Source: an uncultured Acidobacteriia bacterium (GTDB taxonomy: Bacteria; Acidobacteriota; Terriglobia; Bryobacterales; Bryobacteraceae). Taken from it: DNA of 64,000 nucleotides. Of the stretch, positions 28,460 through 38,174 are shown one piece after another. Location of the stretch: NCBI GenBank assembly GCA_903909435.1, contig CAIVVT010000127.1, positions 62,001-126,000 of the forward strand, in the 5' to 3' direction. How positions within the stretch are numbered: position 1 is the first letter of the stretch; each line of letters opens with the position of its first letter. The translations under genes and the position numbers were made by a program. The notes under the pieces are model-generated. The model did not search any database. It was given only the letters and a program-made list of their open reading frames with translations, and had not been told where the DNA came from.

Positions 28460-29296
28460 TCAGGCCAACCTCAGATACCGCAGTGCCTCTTCGCCCAGTG
28501 TCTGCCGCACCGAGAACTCAACCGGCGGCTTCCACCCCGCGCGGCTGCTGACGGCCGGGAGTCCGGCCATCAGTTTCATGGAATAGCGCGCGATGTTGAT
28601 GCCGTCACGCACCGTGTACCGCTCGTCCTCGACGTGCGCCAGTTGCAGGAAATCGGTGACGTAGTTCAGCAGTTCCTCGTCCGCGAAGGGCAGGTTCTCG
28701 TGCAATATCGCCAGTTCTTCTTCGCGTTCCGGAAAGTCGATCAGGATCTGGGGCTGCAGCCGCGAATGAATATACTCGGGCAGATCGAAGGTCGAGGCAT
28801 CGTCGTTCATGGTCGCAACCAACCGGAATCCCGGGTGCGCTTTCACCTTGATGCCGGCCAGGAGCGATTCGACATAGCGCCGCCCGTCCAGCAGCGGAGC
28901 CAGGCTGGCCCAGCTCTTCTCCGACATTCGATTGCCTTCGTCCAGGATGGCCACCCCGCCGCGAATCATAGCCGTCAACAACGGCGAGGCCACGTAGCGC
29001 AGCGATTGCGGCCCGTCGATCACCGGCTGCACGATCAAATCTTCAGGGCGAGTGTCCACGGTCGCCTGCATGACGTAGGTTTCACGCCCGAGTCGCCGCG
29101 CCGCCGCGAAGGCCAGCGTCGTCTTACCGACACCCGGCTTGCCCACCAGGCGCGGACTCATAGGTGTGTCGCGCGGGTCTACCACCAGCCAGGCAGCCAG
29201 CAACTGCCGCATAGCCTCGTCCTGGCCCACCCACTCCACCGGCAGCTCGTCGGGATGCGCGAGATGCAGGGTGACGCCGTCGATGACAACAACCAT
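28460..29296 (-). CDS. MoxR-type AAA+ ATPase
   Basis: 278 residues from MVVVIDGVTLHLAH; upstream in-frame residues to 29476 show no homology. It has Walker A GKPGVGKTT (residues 52-60), Walker B GVAILDEGNRMSEKS (Asp119-Glu120), sensor-1 Asn164 in VATMNDD and the family's helix-2 insert around PEDLIVQPVIDG. MoxR ATPases act as chaperones that mature or remodel a partner, commonly a VWA-domain metal protein. The only neighbour that could be its client is the 656-residue protein directly downstream. The C-terminal lid is short but present. Confidence 0.88.
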   Translation of the reverse strand: MVVVIDGVTLHLAHPDELPVEWVGQDEAMRQLLAAWLVVDPRDTPMSPRLVGKPGVGKTTLAFAAARRLGRETYVMQATVDTRPEDLIVQPVIDGPQSLRYVASPLLTAMIRGGVAILDEGNRMSEKSWASLAPLLDGRRYVESLLAGIKVKAHPGFRLVATMNDDASTFDLPEYIHSRLQPQILIDFPEREEELAILHENLPFADEELLNYVTDFLQLAHVEDERYTVRDGINIARYSMKLMAGLPAVSSRAGWKPPVEFSVRQTLGEEALRYLRLA

Positions 29297-29749
29297 ATGG
29301 TCTATTGTGCAAGAAACTCGACGAATGGCACTCAGTTTCTCAGCGGGCTCCTGGGAACAGTTCGCGTAGAGCCCATATCGAGCATCTGATTGGCGGGTCT
29401 GCAGCCAGGCTGAATGCTTGAAACCGAAGTGACCGCGAGGCCTGACCGGTGGTGAGCCGCGACGGGATCGCTTCACGACCGGGCTACTTCCCAGCCCAGC
29501 ACAGCCTTTTCAGCACGCACCCACGCACGGCCCAGCGTCGTCGATTGTGCTCACTAGCACGCTGCGTTCGCGGTCGATCGTTCGCCTGCCAAAGGCGCCA
29601 GCCGGGGCGTCCCCTTCACTCACCAGCCCTGTCCCCGGCGACTTCCTCGGCGCGGCGCCGATTTCCAGCTATTTTCAAGGAGAGCCGGGAATTCTGCGTC
29701 CTCTGGGCGCCCGGCCGCCGTTATAGCAGTTGAAGGTCAAGGAAAACGG
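29297..29749. other. Gene-free interval, divergent promoter region
   Basis: 453 bases between the divergent MoxR and ECF sigma genes. No credible ORF, tRNA or strong inverted repeat was found. It must contain both promoters, but no clear consensus match was seen. AAGGAAAA precedes the sigma-factor GTG. Confidence 0.5.
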
Positions 29750-30337
29750 GTGAAGCTGCCGGGTGTCACAGTATCGGACAGAACGCCGGACAGGGCGCCC
29801 GGAACGGCGGCGTCCGAAGTTGGATCGCCTACCGATACGGCCGCAGCCGAGTTTTCCGCCCTGGTTTGCGAACATCAGTCGATGGTGTTCAGCATCGCGC
29901 TGCATTACCTGCGCGACCGGGAGTCGGCCGAGGAAGTGGCTCAGGATGTATTCCTGCAGTTGTACCGCCACAAGCATCGACTGGAGGGGCCGGGGCATAT
30001 CACGGCTTGGTTGCGTCGCGTGGCGTGCCACCGCTCGATTGACTATGCGCGGCGCCACCACATGGACGCGCGGGTCGGGTTAGATGAGATTGGCGAACCG
30101 GCGGGCGCGGTGCAGCCGGACGATCCGATGCTGCGGGAGAGATTGCGCAAGCTGGTTCTCTCGCTGCCCGAAAAGGCGAAGATGGTGATGATCCTGCGTT
30201 ACCAGGAAGACTTGGACCCGGAGGAAATTGCGCGAGAATTAGAGATGCCGGTGAGTACGGTGAAGAGCCATTTGCAGCGTTCTCTGAGCGTGCTTCGACA
30301 GAAGTTCGGTCGGGCGCTGGGAGGGAATCAGCGATGA
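29750..30337 (+). CDS. ECF-type RNA polymerase sigma factor
   Basis: 195 residues from GTG 29750. An N-terminal extension of about 30 residues is followed by sigma region 2 (FSALVCEHQSMVFSIALHYL, then AEEVAQDVFLQLY and ITAWLRRVACHRSIDYAR) and region 4 (LPEKAKMVMILRYQEDLDPEEIA-type helix-turn-helix ending TVKSHLQRSLSVLR). Regions 1 and 3 are absent, as in ECF factors. The stop overlaps the ATG of the next gene (ATGA at 30334-30337), which encodes a one-helix membrane protein likely to be its anti-sigma factor. Target genes may include the two secreted proteins downstream. Confidence 0.93.
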   Translation: MKLPGVTVSDRTPDRAPGTAASEVGSPTDTAAAEFSALVCEHQSMVFSIALHYLRDRESAEEVAQDVFLQLYRHKHRLEGPGHITAWLRRVACHRSIDYARRHHMDARVGLDEIGEPAGAVQPDDPMLRERLRKLVLSLPEKAKMVMILRYQEDLDPEEIARELEMPVSTVKSHLQRSLSVLRQKFGRALGGNQR

Positions 30338-30702
30338 GCGGCCAGGAAGATCGATTCGATAGCGAGTTGCGTGCTGCAATGCGCCGCGAGGAGGCCCCGC
30401 TGGGTTTTGAGGCCCGTCTGATGGCCCGGCTCGACGCTGAGCAAAAGCGGGAAAGCGTGCTCGCCCGCTGGTTAAAGCTTCCCCTGCTGCCGCTTCCGAT
30501 GATGTCCCGCTGGGCTTTCATGGCCGTGTTGTGCCTGGTCGTGGTAGCCGGAGTTCAATTTGAGCGCGACCGGCAGGAGCGGATCGAGGGTCAGGCGGCA
30601 AAAGTGAAGCTCATGCAGGCCCTGCGCGTCACTGGATCACAGCTTCAGGCAGTGCGTGAAAAGGTGTTGGAATCGTCGGCCGATCGCCCTGCCGGAGAAT
30701 GA
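30334..30702 (+). CDS. Putative membrane anti-sigma factor
   Basis: 122 residues. A cytoplasmic N-terminal ~62 residues contain FEARLMARLDAEQ, one membrane helix lies around residues 65-85 (FMAVLCLVVVAGVQF), and a helical C-terminal part follows. Size, topology and the 4-nt overlap with the ECF sigma gene are those of an anti-sigma factor. No zinc-binding HxxxCxxC motif is present, so it is not a ZAS-type protein. The assignment rests on context. Confidence 0.65.
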   Translation: MSGQEDRFDSELRAAMRREEAPLGFEARLMARLDAEQKRESVLARWLKLPLLPLPMMSRWAFMAVLCLVVVAGVQFERDRQERIEGQAAKVKLMQALRVTGSQLQAVREKVLESSADRPAGE

Positions 30703-30865
30703 GCGATTGAAGCAGCCTGGGCTAAAGACATGGGACGGACTCTGCGGATCATACGGGTTTAGCGGGACTTAGAAACCCGCGGCGCGCGATCGGGAGCTGA
30801 TCCCGGCATGGCACGCAACACGGCGTGCAAGACAAGACAGGTCGAAAGATGTTGAGGGAGAGACT

Positions 30866-31411
30866 ATGAAACTCGCAGTGTGTTTACTCGTATTGACGAC
30901 GGGCGCGGCACAGGCTCAGATGCTGCTCAAAATCCCGGATTCTTTCTCCAAACTGGCCGAGAAAGCGGAAGAGGTCGTGGATGTGACCCTGGACCCCGCT
31001 ATGCTCGGTCTGGCCAGCAAGTTCCTTTCCGACAAAGACGCGGACGAGAAGGCGGCCAAGAAGGTCGTTAGCGGCCTGAAGGGGATTTATGTGAAGAGTT
31101 ACACCTTCGCCAAAGAGGGCGAATACTCTGACGCCGACGTGGAACTGCTGCGTGCGCAGCTGCGCGGCCCCGGCTGGTCGTGCATCGTGAATGTGCGTAG
31201 CAAGAAAGACCGCGAGAATGCCCAGGTCTGTTTCTTCTCGCAGAACGGCACAGTCGCCGGACTGGCGATCGTGGCATCGGAGCCCAAGGAACTGACCATC
31301 GTGAACATAGCCGGCTTCATCGACAAGGAGCATCTCGGACTTCTGGAGGGCCAATTTGGGATTCCCAAGATACATACCGAGGACAAGCAGAAGAAAGACG
31401 ACAAAGACTGA
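30866..31411 (+). CDS. DUF4252 secreted protein
   Basis: 181 residues with a signal peptide (MKLAVCLLVLTTGAAQAQ) and a domain of the DUF4252 type. That domain runs DSFSKLAEKAEEVVDVTLD, then GLKGIYVKSYTFAKEG, a Lys/Asp-rich turn and LTIVNIAGFIDKEHLGLL. DUF4252 genes recur downstream of ECF sigma/anti-sigma pairs in Bacteroidota and Acidobacteriota, as here (163 bp gap). The biochemical role is unknown. The C-terminal tail is a highly charged Lys/Asp stretch. GAGGGAGAG is well placed before the ATG. Confidence 0.82.
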   Translation: MKLAVCLLVLTTGAAQAQMLLKIPDSFSKLAEKAEEVVDVTLDPAMLGLASKFLSDKDADEKAAKKVVSGLKGIYVKSYTFAKEGEYSDADVELLRAQLRGPGWSCIVNVRSKKDRENAQVCFFSQNGTVAGLAIVASEPKELTIVNIAGFIDKEHLGLLEGQFGIPKIHTEDKQKKDDKD

Positions 31412-31452
31412 GCGAGTCCCTAGTCACTTAGCGCAGCGGAGTGGAGGAAAGC

Positions 31453-31974
31453 ATGAGAATCAGGTTCTTACCGGCGATATTGCTTTTGCTCGGTGTGATT
31501 TGCCGGCCAGCGTCCGGAGCCGAGCGCGACTTTCAAGCGGTAGTTGGCGCGATCGAGGGGCACCTGGGCGTTCATCGCACACACATCCCCATCCTGGGTT
31601 TTGCCAAACTGTTTGTAAAAGCGTCCACCCCTTCCGGTCTGCATGGTCTTGAACTGGCGACTTTCGAGGATCTTCGGTATTCGCCCGATAGAATCGGCGA
31701 CTTCCGTAACATCGTCAGCGCCGCGCTGGGCGACTCCTGGCATACCATGGTCCAGGTTCAAGCCGCGGGGCGTAGAGAATACACCGGCATCTTCATCAAG
31801 GGGCAAGGCGGCCAGTTCCGCATGCTGATAGCCACGATTGAGGCGCAGGAAGCGACCGTGGTCGAGGTACAGCTCAGCCCGTCGCAGTGGTTCGATTGGC
31901 TAAGCAACCCCGCCCGGATGGGTCAGCGGGTGGGCGGCAAGAACCGGCATGAGGGGTGCTGCGAGGAGGAGTGA
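31453..31974 (+). CDS. Secreted protein of the sigma/DUF4252 cassette
   Basis: 173 residues from ATG 31453, with GGAGGAAAGC immediately before it. A signal peptide (MRIRFLPAILLLLGVICRP) is followed by a single small domain whose pattern parallels the preceding DUF4252 protein: FAKLFVKASTP, then LEDLRYS-like text, WHTMVQVQAAGR and FIKGQGGQFRMLIATIEAQEA. It is therefore probably a diverged DUF4252 paralogue. The end is Cys/Glu-rich (GCCEEE). It lies 41 bp after its neighbour and is likely co-transcribed. Confidence 0.7.
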   Translation: MRIRFLPAILLLLGVICRPASGAERDFQAVVGAIEGHLGVHRTHIPILGFAKLFVKASTPSGLHGLELATFEDLRYSPDRIGDFRNIVSAALGDSWHTMVQVQAAGRREYTGIFIKGQGGQFRMLIATIEAQEATVVEVQLSPSQWFDWLSNPARMGQRVGGKNRHEGCCEEE

Positions 31975-31980
31975 GCCGGC

Positions 31981-33105
31981 TTACTGCAGCAGGGCCTGCA
32001 GGCGTGCCCGCACCTTCTCGGCGTCGGGTGCTTGCGGGGCCCGCTCCAGGTACAGGCGGAGTGCCGCAGCGGCACCGGCGCGGTCGCCCCGCCGCTCCAG
32101 CACGGCGCCCAGGATGTTGGCGAGTTTGGGGAATTGGCGGCCCGCATCCAGATCGAGACCGGTACGCGCGCTCTTCTCCGCCTCGTCCAGCTTTTTCAGA
32201 TTGAAGCAGGCGATCGCGTGGACCAGGTACATGCCCGGATAGCCTCCCGGCGAGAGTCCAATGACCGCAGCCGAATTCGCCTCGGCTTCTTCCCAGCGCA
32301 GGCCGGTGGCCGCCAGCAGTGCCAGTTGAATGCGTGGACTGAGGAACTTCAAGTCGGCTGAGGATGCGTGGCGAAACGACTCCGCGGCTTGGTCCTTCGC
32401 ACCCTGCGTGAGTTGAAGCTTGCCCAGGTCAAACCAGGCGGTGGCGTAATCCGGAAAGCGCGCGATGGCTTTTTCAAATCTCTTCTGCGCCAGGTCGGCA
32501 TGACCCGCCGCCAACTCCTGCCGTCCCTTGATCAGTTCTTTCCGTGCGGGCTCGGGCGCGTGCAGGCTGTTGACGCTGATGACGCTGCCCTCGCCCTGAT
32601 CCAGGGGCTTCAAAACGAGCTGGCCGATGTCGGCGCCCAACCGTAGGTCGAGCCGTCGTAAATTGGCTCGCAGCACTTCGAAGCTCGGCAGGTTCACCAC
32701 GACGCTGCAGGACGAGTACTTGTTGAGTGTCTCGAAGTCCTTCGAAGACCCGAAGCTGAGTTGCAGCCGGAAGCGGAACTCGCCTTGGGTGTCGGCCACT
32801 GTGCGCCGCTCCTCGGCACTCGACCCGCTGGCCGGCAATCCCGGGCAGTCGAGCAGCACCGGGATCATCTCATCCGGCGGCAGACCGTCGAGCAGCACTA
32901 GCCGGCCGGTCAGGAGAATGCCCCTGGTGGTGTCGATCAGGTCCGGGGAGGTGGTCGCGGTTGACGGTGTTGTAGAAGCTGGAGGCTTCGTGGGTGTGGG
33001 GACGGGAGCGGGCGCAGGGGTCTGCTTCTGTGCCGCGAGCGGGCACACAGCAAACGCCGCAATGGCCGCGAGGCGCGACAGCAAACGGACCGATGCGCAG
33101 TTCAT
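31981..33105 (-). CDS. Secreted TPR-repeat protein
   Basis: 374 residues from ATG 33105, preceded by GGAAAG; the frame to 33156 has no extra support. A signal peptide and a Pro/Thr-rich linker (about residues 25-55) are followed by a beta-rich segment (GILLTGRLVLLDGLPPDEM, then FRFRLQLSFGSS), perhaps a carboxypeptidase-regulatory-like fold. Tetratricopeptide repeats occupy residues ~185-370, e.g. AQKRFEKAIARFPDYATAW. TPR domains mediate protein-protein contacts; the partner is unknown. Convergent with the preceding secreted protein, 6 bp apart. Confidence 0.78.
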   Translation of the reverse strand: MNCASVRLLSRLAAIAAFAVCPLAAQKQTPAPAPVPTPTKPPASTTPSTATTSPDLIDTTRGILLTGRLVLLDGLPPDEMIPVLLDCPGLPASGSSAEERRTVADTQGEFRFRLQLSFGSSKDFETLNKYSSCSVVVNLPSFEVLRANLRRLDLRLGADIGQLVLKPLDQGEGSVISVNSLHAPEPARKELIKGRQELAAGHADLAQKRFEKAIARFPDYATAWFDLGKLQLTQGAKDQAAESFRHASSADLKFLSPRIQLALLAATGLRWEEAEANSAAVIGLSPGGYPGMYLVHAIACFNLKKLDEAEKSARTGLDLDAGRQFPKLANILGAVLERRGDRAGAAAALRLYLERAPQAPDAEKVRARLQALLQ

Positions 33106-33219
33106 GGGCTTTCCTTCCCAACCTCGTGACCGCGATGCGCCGGGGCGTCGCGGCATGCGGTTGAACCCGATATTACACCGGAATTGCAGCGCCGCGAACA
33201 GCGGACTTCCGGTCAGGTC

Positions 33220-35328
33220 CTACCAGGCCAGCAGCGCCTCGGCTTCTCTCAAGATGTCTTCGGTCTGCGGCAGAATGGCGTCTTCCAGTTCCGGATGGTA
33301 GCCGACCCAGGTATCCATGGCGGCTACGCGGCGCACGGGAGCGTCGAGGTATTCGAACAGCTCGCCGGCAATGCGGGCCGCGATTTCGGCGCCATAACCG
33401 AAGCTGAGCGTATCCTCGTGCACGATCAGCACGCGCGAGGTCTTCCTGACCGAGGCCGCAATCGTGTCCCAGTCGTATGGTGCCAGGCAGCGCAAGTCGA
33501 TCACCTCGATTGTGGCGTCCTGGCGGCGGCTCTCGGCCTGGGTAGCGGCTTGCAGCGACTTCTGGACCGTCGCGCCGTAGGTGATCAGTGTCAGGTTCTG
33601 GCCCGGCTTGGCGATGCGCGCCTTGCCGAAGGGGATGGTGTAATCCGGACCCGGATGCGGCGTGCGGTTGTAAGGCTCGCGGTACAGCCGCTTGTGCTCG
33701 AGAAATAGCACGGGATCCTCGCAGCGCAGCGCGGTGCGCAGCAGCCCGCAGGAGTCCAGCGCATTGGACGGGAACACCACGCGCAACCCGGGGATATGCG
33801 TGAAAGCGACCTCGCCGCATTGGCTATGGTAGATCGCGCCGCCGTTGAGGTAGCCCCCGATGGGAATTCGGATCACCATGGGAGCGCTCCAGCCGTTGGC
33901 CGATCGCCAGCGGATATTGGCGAGCTCGTCGCGAATCTGGAGCATCGCGGGCCACACGTAGTCGAAGAACTGGATCTCGGGTACCGGCTTCAAGCCGCGG
34001 GCCGCCATGCCGATGGCGCGGCCTAGAATGTTCGCTTCCGCGATGGGCGTGTTGAAGCAGCGGTCGGAGCCGAAGCGTGACTGCAAGCCATGGGTCGTCT
34101 TGAAGACGCCACCCTTGCCCTTCACTTCCTTGAGGTTCTCCTCGCGGCTGCAGTCGGCTACATCCTGGCCGAAGACGACGATGCGCTCGTCTCGCGCCAT
34201 CTCCTCCGACAGTGTCAGATTGATCTCGTCCACCATCGTGCGAGGCTCGCCCTCGAACTGCGGCTCGGATTCGAACTGGGGACCGCACGGGTCGACGTCC
34301 GGGGAATACAGGAACTCGAGTGCGGCCGAGCGGGACGGCCCCGGGACGTGCAGCACGCGATCGGTGATCTCCTGGATCTCAACGTCCACTTCGTGGCAGA
34401 TCCGCTTGTAGGCGTGTTCGTCCAGCAGCCCCTCGGAGATGAGCCAGCGGGGATAGGTGACCAACGGGTCGCGCAGGGCCTCGGCCGCGCGCTCCGCCTC
34501 GGTTTTGTACAGGCGTTCATCGTCGGACAGCGAGTGGGAATACGGCCGGATCACATGCGCGTGCACCATGGCGGGACCGTGACCGGCGCGCACCCAGCCG
34601 ATGGCCTGCGTCAGCGCGCCCACCGAGTCCATGAAGTTGTTGCCGTCGCATTCGATGGTGAATAGGCCCGGGAAGTTCGCCACGAGTTTCGAGATGCTGC
34701 CACCGGCCGTCTGCCGCTCCACCGGCGTGGAGATGGCGTAGCCATTGTCCTCGACCACGTAGAGGAGCGGGAGGCATTCGAGGCAGGCCACGTTGATGGA
34801 TTCCCAGAATTCCCCTTCGCTGGTCGCGCCTTCGCCAGTGGTGACCAGCGTGACTTCATCGGAGCCGGGTTTCAACAGATGCCGCGAACACGCTGAGCCG
34901 ACGGCCTGGCCGAACTGCGTGCCGGTCGGCGAGGATCCGGTGAAGACGTGGCGGTCATAATCCGACCAGTGGGAGGGCATCTGGCGACCGCCGGAGAAGG
35001 TGTCCGCCGCCGCGCCAACGCTTGCCATCAACATGGTCTCGGGGGTGATACCAAGAGCCAGCGCGAGGGCCCGATCTCGGTAGTACGTGAAGAACCAGTC
35101 CTCGCCGGGCTTCAGCAACAGTCCCACGGCGGTCTGAATGCACTCGTGGCCGGCCCCGGAGATCTGGAACCAGATGCGGTTCTGCCGCTTGAGCAGGATC
35201 TCCCGGTCGTCGATGCGCCGGGACATCTGCATGATGCGGAAAGCGCGAATCAGCGTCTCACGGTCCAAGCCGTGGTAGGGCTGAGCCGCTGCGCTTGCTT
35301 GCAGGCTACTTCGGGCGGAACTCGCCAT
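33220..35328 (-). CDS. Fused E1 alpha-beta 2-oxoacid dehydrogenase
   Basis: 702 residues from ATG 35328; an ATG at 35337 lies directly on the AGGGAGA ribosome site, so the second is preferred. The alpha half (about 1-350) has the thiamine-diphosphate motif [20 protein letters not shown] and ends ...[10 protein letters not shown]. The beta half (about 365-702) begins [20 protein letters not shown] and has GQDV and [15 protein letters not shown]. In most bacteria the two subunits are separate genes; here one polypeptide holds both. Sequence is nearest the branched-chain/pyruvate E1 group. Together with E2 and E3, not encoded here, it would oxidatively decarboxylate a 2-oxoacid to an acyl-CoA. 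Divergent from citrate synthase. Confidence 0.88.
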   Translation of the reverse strand: MASSARSSLQASAAAQPYHGLDRETLIRAFRIMQMSRRIDDREILLKRQNRIWFQISGAGHECIQTAVGLLLKPGEDWFFTYYRDRALALALGITPETMLMASVGAAADTFSGGRQMPSHWSDYDRHVFTGSSPTGTQFGQAVGSACSRHLLKPGSDEVTLVTTGEGATSEGEFWESINVACLECLPLLYVVEDNGYAISTPVERQTAGGSISKLVANFPGLFTIECDGNNFMDSVGALTQAIGWVRAGHGPAMVHAHVIRPYSHSLSDDERLYKTEAERAAEALRDPLVTYPRWLISEGLLDEHAYKRICHEVDVEIQEITDRVLHVPGPSRSAALEFLYSPDVDPCGPQFESEPQFEGEPRTMVDEINLTLSEEMARDERIVVFGQDVADCSREENLKEVKGKGGVFKTTHGLQSRFGSDRCFNTPIAEANILGRAIGMAARGLKPVPEIQFFDYVWPAMLQIRDELANIRWRSANGWSAPMVIRIPIGGYLNGGAIYHSQCGEVAFTHIPGLRVVFPSNALDSCGLLRTALRCEDPVLFLEHKRLYREPYNRTPHPGPDYTIPFGKARIAKPGQNLTLITYGATVQKSLQAATQAESRRQDATIEVIDLRCLAPYDWDTIAASVRKTSRVLIVHEDTLSFGYGAEIAARIAGELFEYLDAPVRRVAAMDTWVGYHPELEDAILPQTEDILREAEALLAW

Positions 35329-35481
35329 CGAATCCATTCTCCCTTTGACAGTTTAGCGGATGATTCAGGCCGGGATGAGTTACGTGTCGAACAGCGTTGG
35401 GGAAACCGGCCTAAACGAAATCCGGCGGAAATTGAAGGGCTTGCGCCTGTGCCCGTTCAACGGGCTTTACAATGGAGAATC

Positions 35482-36606
35482 ATGAGCGGAGCAGGTGCAG
35501 GACTGGAAGGCGTCATAGCCGCCGAAAGCTCGATTTGTTACATCGACGGGCAGGCCGGCGTGCTGGCCTATCACGGTTACGATATCAACACGCTGGCCGG
35601 GAATGCCTGCTTTGAAGAAGTCGTGTTCCTGCTTTGGCATGGCCGCCTTCCCACCCAGGCCGAACTGGAGCAGACCCGGCGGGCGCTGTACCTGGAGAGA
35701 GGGCTGCCCCGCAGCGTGGTGGACTTTCTGAAGAGCATCCCGCAGGTGAAGCCGATGGAAGCGCTGCGCTCGGCGGTGAGCCTGCTCGGTTCGCTGGACC
35801 CCACGGCGCGCGAGACCTCCGTCGCGGCGAATCTGCACCGGGCGCTGTGCCTGGTGGCCCAGGCTTCCACCATCGTCACCACGTTTGATCGCGTTCGGAA
35901 GGACCTGCACGTCGTGGAGGGCGACCCGAAATTGGGCTTCGCCGCGAACTTCCTTTACTGCCTGACTGGGAAGCGCCCGGACCGGGTGAGCGAGAAGGCG
36001 TTCGACATCGCACTGACGCTGCACGCGGACCACGAGTTCAACGCCTCGACGTTCGCAGGGCGCGTGGTGGCGGCGACCCTGAGCGACATCTACTCGGCCG
36101 TGACGGCGGCGATCGGCGCCTTGAAAGGCCCGCTGCACGGCGGGGCGAACGAGGATGTGATCAAGCTGCTGCAGGAAGCCGGCGGGCCGGAACGCGGGGC
36201 CGCGATGGTGGAAGCCATGCTGGCGGCGAAAAAGAAGGTCCCGGGCTTCGGGCACCGCGTCTACCGGACGCAGGACCCCCGCGCGGCGCATCTGCGCTCG
36301 CTCAGCGAGGAACTCGGAAAACGGACCGGACACGAACGGTTGTACCTGACTTCGCGCAGGATCGAGGAGACGGTAGCCCGGCTGAAGCCTGGAATCTACC
36401 CGAACGTGGATTTCTACTCGGCCTCGACTTACTTTTCGCTGGGCATCCCGGTGGACCTGTTTACGCCGGTCTTCGCGGTGAGCCGGATGTCGGGCTGGAC
36501 GGCGCACATTCTGGAGCAGTATGCCAACAACCGCCTGATCCGGCCGCGGGCCGACTACAAGGGCGCGCAGCCGCCCCTGCCCTGGGTGCCGGGGGAGAGT
36601 CGTTGA
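35482..36606 (+). CDS. Citrate synthase (possibly 2-methylcitrate synthase)
   Basis: 374 residues from ATG 35482, preceded by TGGAGA; the frame is open upstream to 34948 only because it shadows the E1 gene. Catalytic residues of the family are visible: His219 in GPLHGGANE, His258 in PGFGHRVYR and Asp310 in NVDFYSAS. LHADHEFNAS precedes them. The size is the short (~375 aa) type that also includes 2-methylcitrate synthases, and sequence alone does not separate the two. The enzyme condenses acetyl-CoA, or propionyl-CoA, with oxaloacetate. The adjoining E1 dehydrogenase suggests linked acyl-CoA metabolism. Confidence 0.9.
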   Translation: MSGAGAGLEGVIAAESSICYIDGQAGVLAYHGYDINTLAGNACFEEVVFLLWHGRLPTQAELEQTRRALYLERGLPRSVVDFLKSIPQVKPMEALRSAVSLLGSLDPTARETSVAANLHRALCLVAQASTIVTTFDRVRKDLHVVEGDPKLGFAANFLYCLTGKRPDRVSEKAFDIALTLHADHEFNASTFAGRVVAATLSDIYSAVTAAIGALKGPLHGGANEDVIKLLQEAGGPERGAAMVEAMLAAKKKVPGFGHRVYRTQDPRAAHLRSLSEELGKRTGHERLYLTSRRIEETVARLKPGIYPNVDFYSASTYFSLGIPVDLFTPVFAVSRMSGWTAHILEQYANNRLIRPRADYKGAQPPLPWVPGESR

Positions 36607-36663
36607 TAGAGCAGGACGAGGCCACCGCGCCCTTTCGATCACGGCTCGGAATAGAGATTCTTT

Positions 36664-37944
36664 ATGCATGATTTGAGTTACTTTCGATCCAATCTAGATG
36701 CCGTTGCGCAGCGGCTCGCCGACCGGGGATTCAGCCTGGACGTGGAGGTCTTTCGCGCCGCCGACTCGAAGCGCCGCGCGGCGGTCACCGAGATCGAGGC
36801 TTTGAAGGCCCGCCGCAATGTGGAATCGCAGGAGATCGGCAAGAAAAAGAAGGCCGGCGAGGACACCGAAGCGCTGCAGGCCGCGGTGCGTGAGATTGGC
36901 GAGCGCATCACCTCACTGGACGAGCAGGTGAAGGCGGTGGACGAGGAGTTCCGGCTGACCCTCGCGGGCATTCCGAACCTGCCTCACGAGTCCGTTCCGA
37001 AGGGCAAGTCGGAAGCTGACAACGTCGAGGTGTCGAAGTGGGGCACGATTCCGCAGTTCGATTTCGAGCCAAAGTCGCACTGGGACCTGGGGCCGGAGCT
37101 TGGGATTCTCGACTTTGAGCGGGCCACGAAAATCACGGGCGCGCGATTCGCGGTTTATTTCGGTTTGGGCGCAAAACTCGAGCGGGCGCTGATCAACTTC
37201 ATGCTCGACCTGCACACGAAGGAGCATGGCTATACGGAGGTGCTGCCTCCGTTCCTGATCAACTCGGCCAGCCTGTTCGGGACGGGGCAATTGCCCAAGT
37301 TCGCGGAAGATCTATTCCATTGCGAGGGCTGGGACCTGTGGCTGGCCCCGACCGCCGAGGTGCCGGTAACGAACCTGTTCCGCGACGAAACCCTGGACAT
37401 CGACCGCCTGCCGATCCGGTTGACCGCGTACACGCCGTGCTTCCGGAGCGAGGCCGGCAGTTACGGGCGCGACGTGCGGGGCATCATTCGCCAGCACCAG
37501 TTCCAGAAAGTCGAACTGGTGGTGTTCTCGAAGCCCGATGACAGCTATGCCGAGCACGAGCGACTGACCCGCTGCGCGGAGGAAGTGCTTGAAAAGCTGG
37601 GGCTTCCCTACCGCCGGATGCTGCTGTGCGCGGGCGATACGGGGTTCTCCTCGGCCAAGACCTACGACCTGGAAGTGTGGCTTCCGGGGCAGAAGACCTA
37701 CAAGGAAATCTCGTCCTGTTCGAACTTTGAAAGCTTCCAGGCGCGCCGGGCCAGCATCCGGTACCGGGCCGGCAAAAAGAACGAATTCGTCCACACGCTG
37801 AACGGTAGCGGCCTGGCGGTCGGGCGGACGTGGCTCGCCATCATCGAGAACTACCAGCAGAAGGACGGCAGCGTATTGGTGCCCGAGGCGCTGCGGCAGT
37901 TCCTGGGCGCGGAAGTGATCACCCGGGACGGCGGGTTGAAGTAA
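36664..37944 (+). CDS. serS: Seryl-tRNA synthetase
   Basis: 426 residues. The N-terminal antiparallel coiled-coil arm (residues ~1-105) contacts the long variable arm of tRNA-Ser. The class II core has motif 2 [14 protein letters not shown] and motif 3 [26 protein letters not shown] lies before motif 2. The enzyme charges serine, and also selenocysteine tRNA where present. Full length for the family. Starts 57 bp after citrate synthase, probably on the same transcript or from a short promoter. Confidence 0.96.
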   Translation: MHDLSYFRSNLDAVAQRLADRGFSLDVEVFRAADSKRRAAVTEIEALKARRNVESQEIGKKKKAGEDTEALQAAVREIGERITSLDEQVKAVDEEFRLTLAGIPNLPHESVPKGKSEADNVEVSKWGTIPQFDFEPKSHWDLGPELGILDFERATKITGARFAVYFGLGAKLERALINFMLDLHTKEHGYTEVLPPFLINSASLFGTGQLPKFAEDLFHCEGWDLWLAPTAEVPVTNLFRDETLDIDRLPIRLTAYTPCFRSEAGSYGRDVRGIIRQHQFQKVELVVFSKPDDSYAEHERLTRCAEEVLEKLGLPYRRMLLCAGDTGFSSAKTYDLEVWLPGQKTYKEISSCSNFESFQARRASIRYRAGKKNEFVHTLNGSGLAVGRTWLAIIENYQQKDGSVLVPEALRQFLGAEVITRDGGLK

Positions 37945-38174
37945 CGACTGAACCCGTCCGAGCCGCGCCAGGGGAACACCCAAGCGGTGCTTCGAACTCT
38001 CCGCCATGCGCCGGTCGCCGCGCCGGAGAATAAATCTGTCTGCTCCAACCTGCTGATTCCAAAACTCTTCAACCGGTACTTGCTCCGGACTCCGGCCGGT
38101 GGGCTTGCCCGGCGGGAGTAGCCTTGTGCCGCAGGGTGAATTACCCCAGCGAGGGCGGCGCGAGGAGATGAGGT

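Noticed and set aside
34948-35481. Long N-terminal extension of citrate synthase
   Set aside because: It merely shadows the divergent E1 gene; family N-terminus and TGGAGA site point to 35482.
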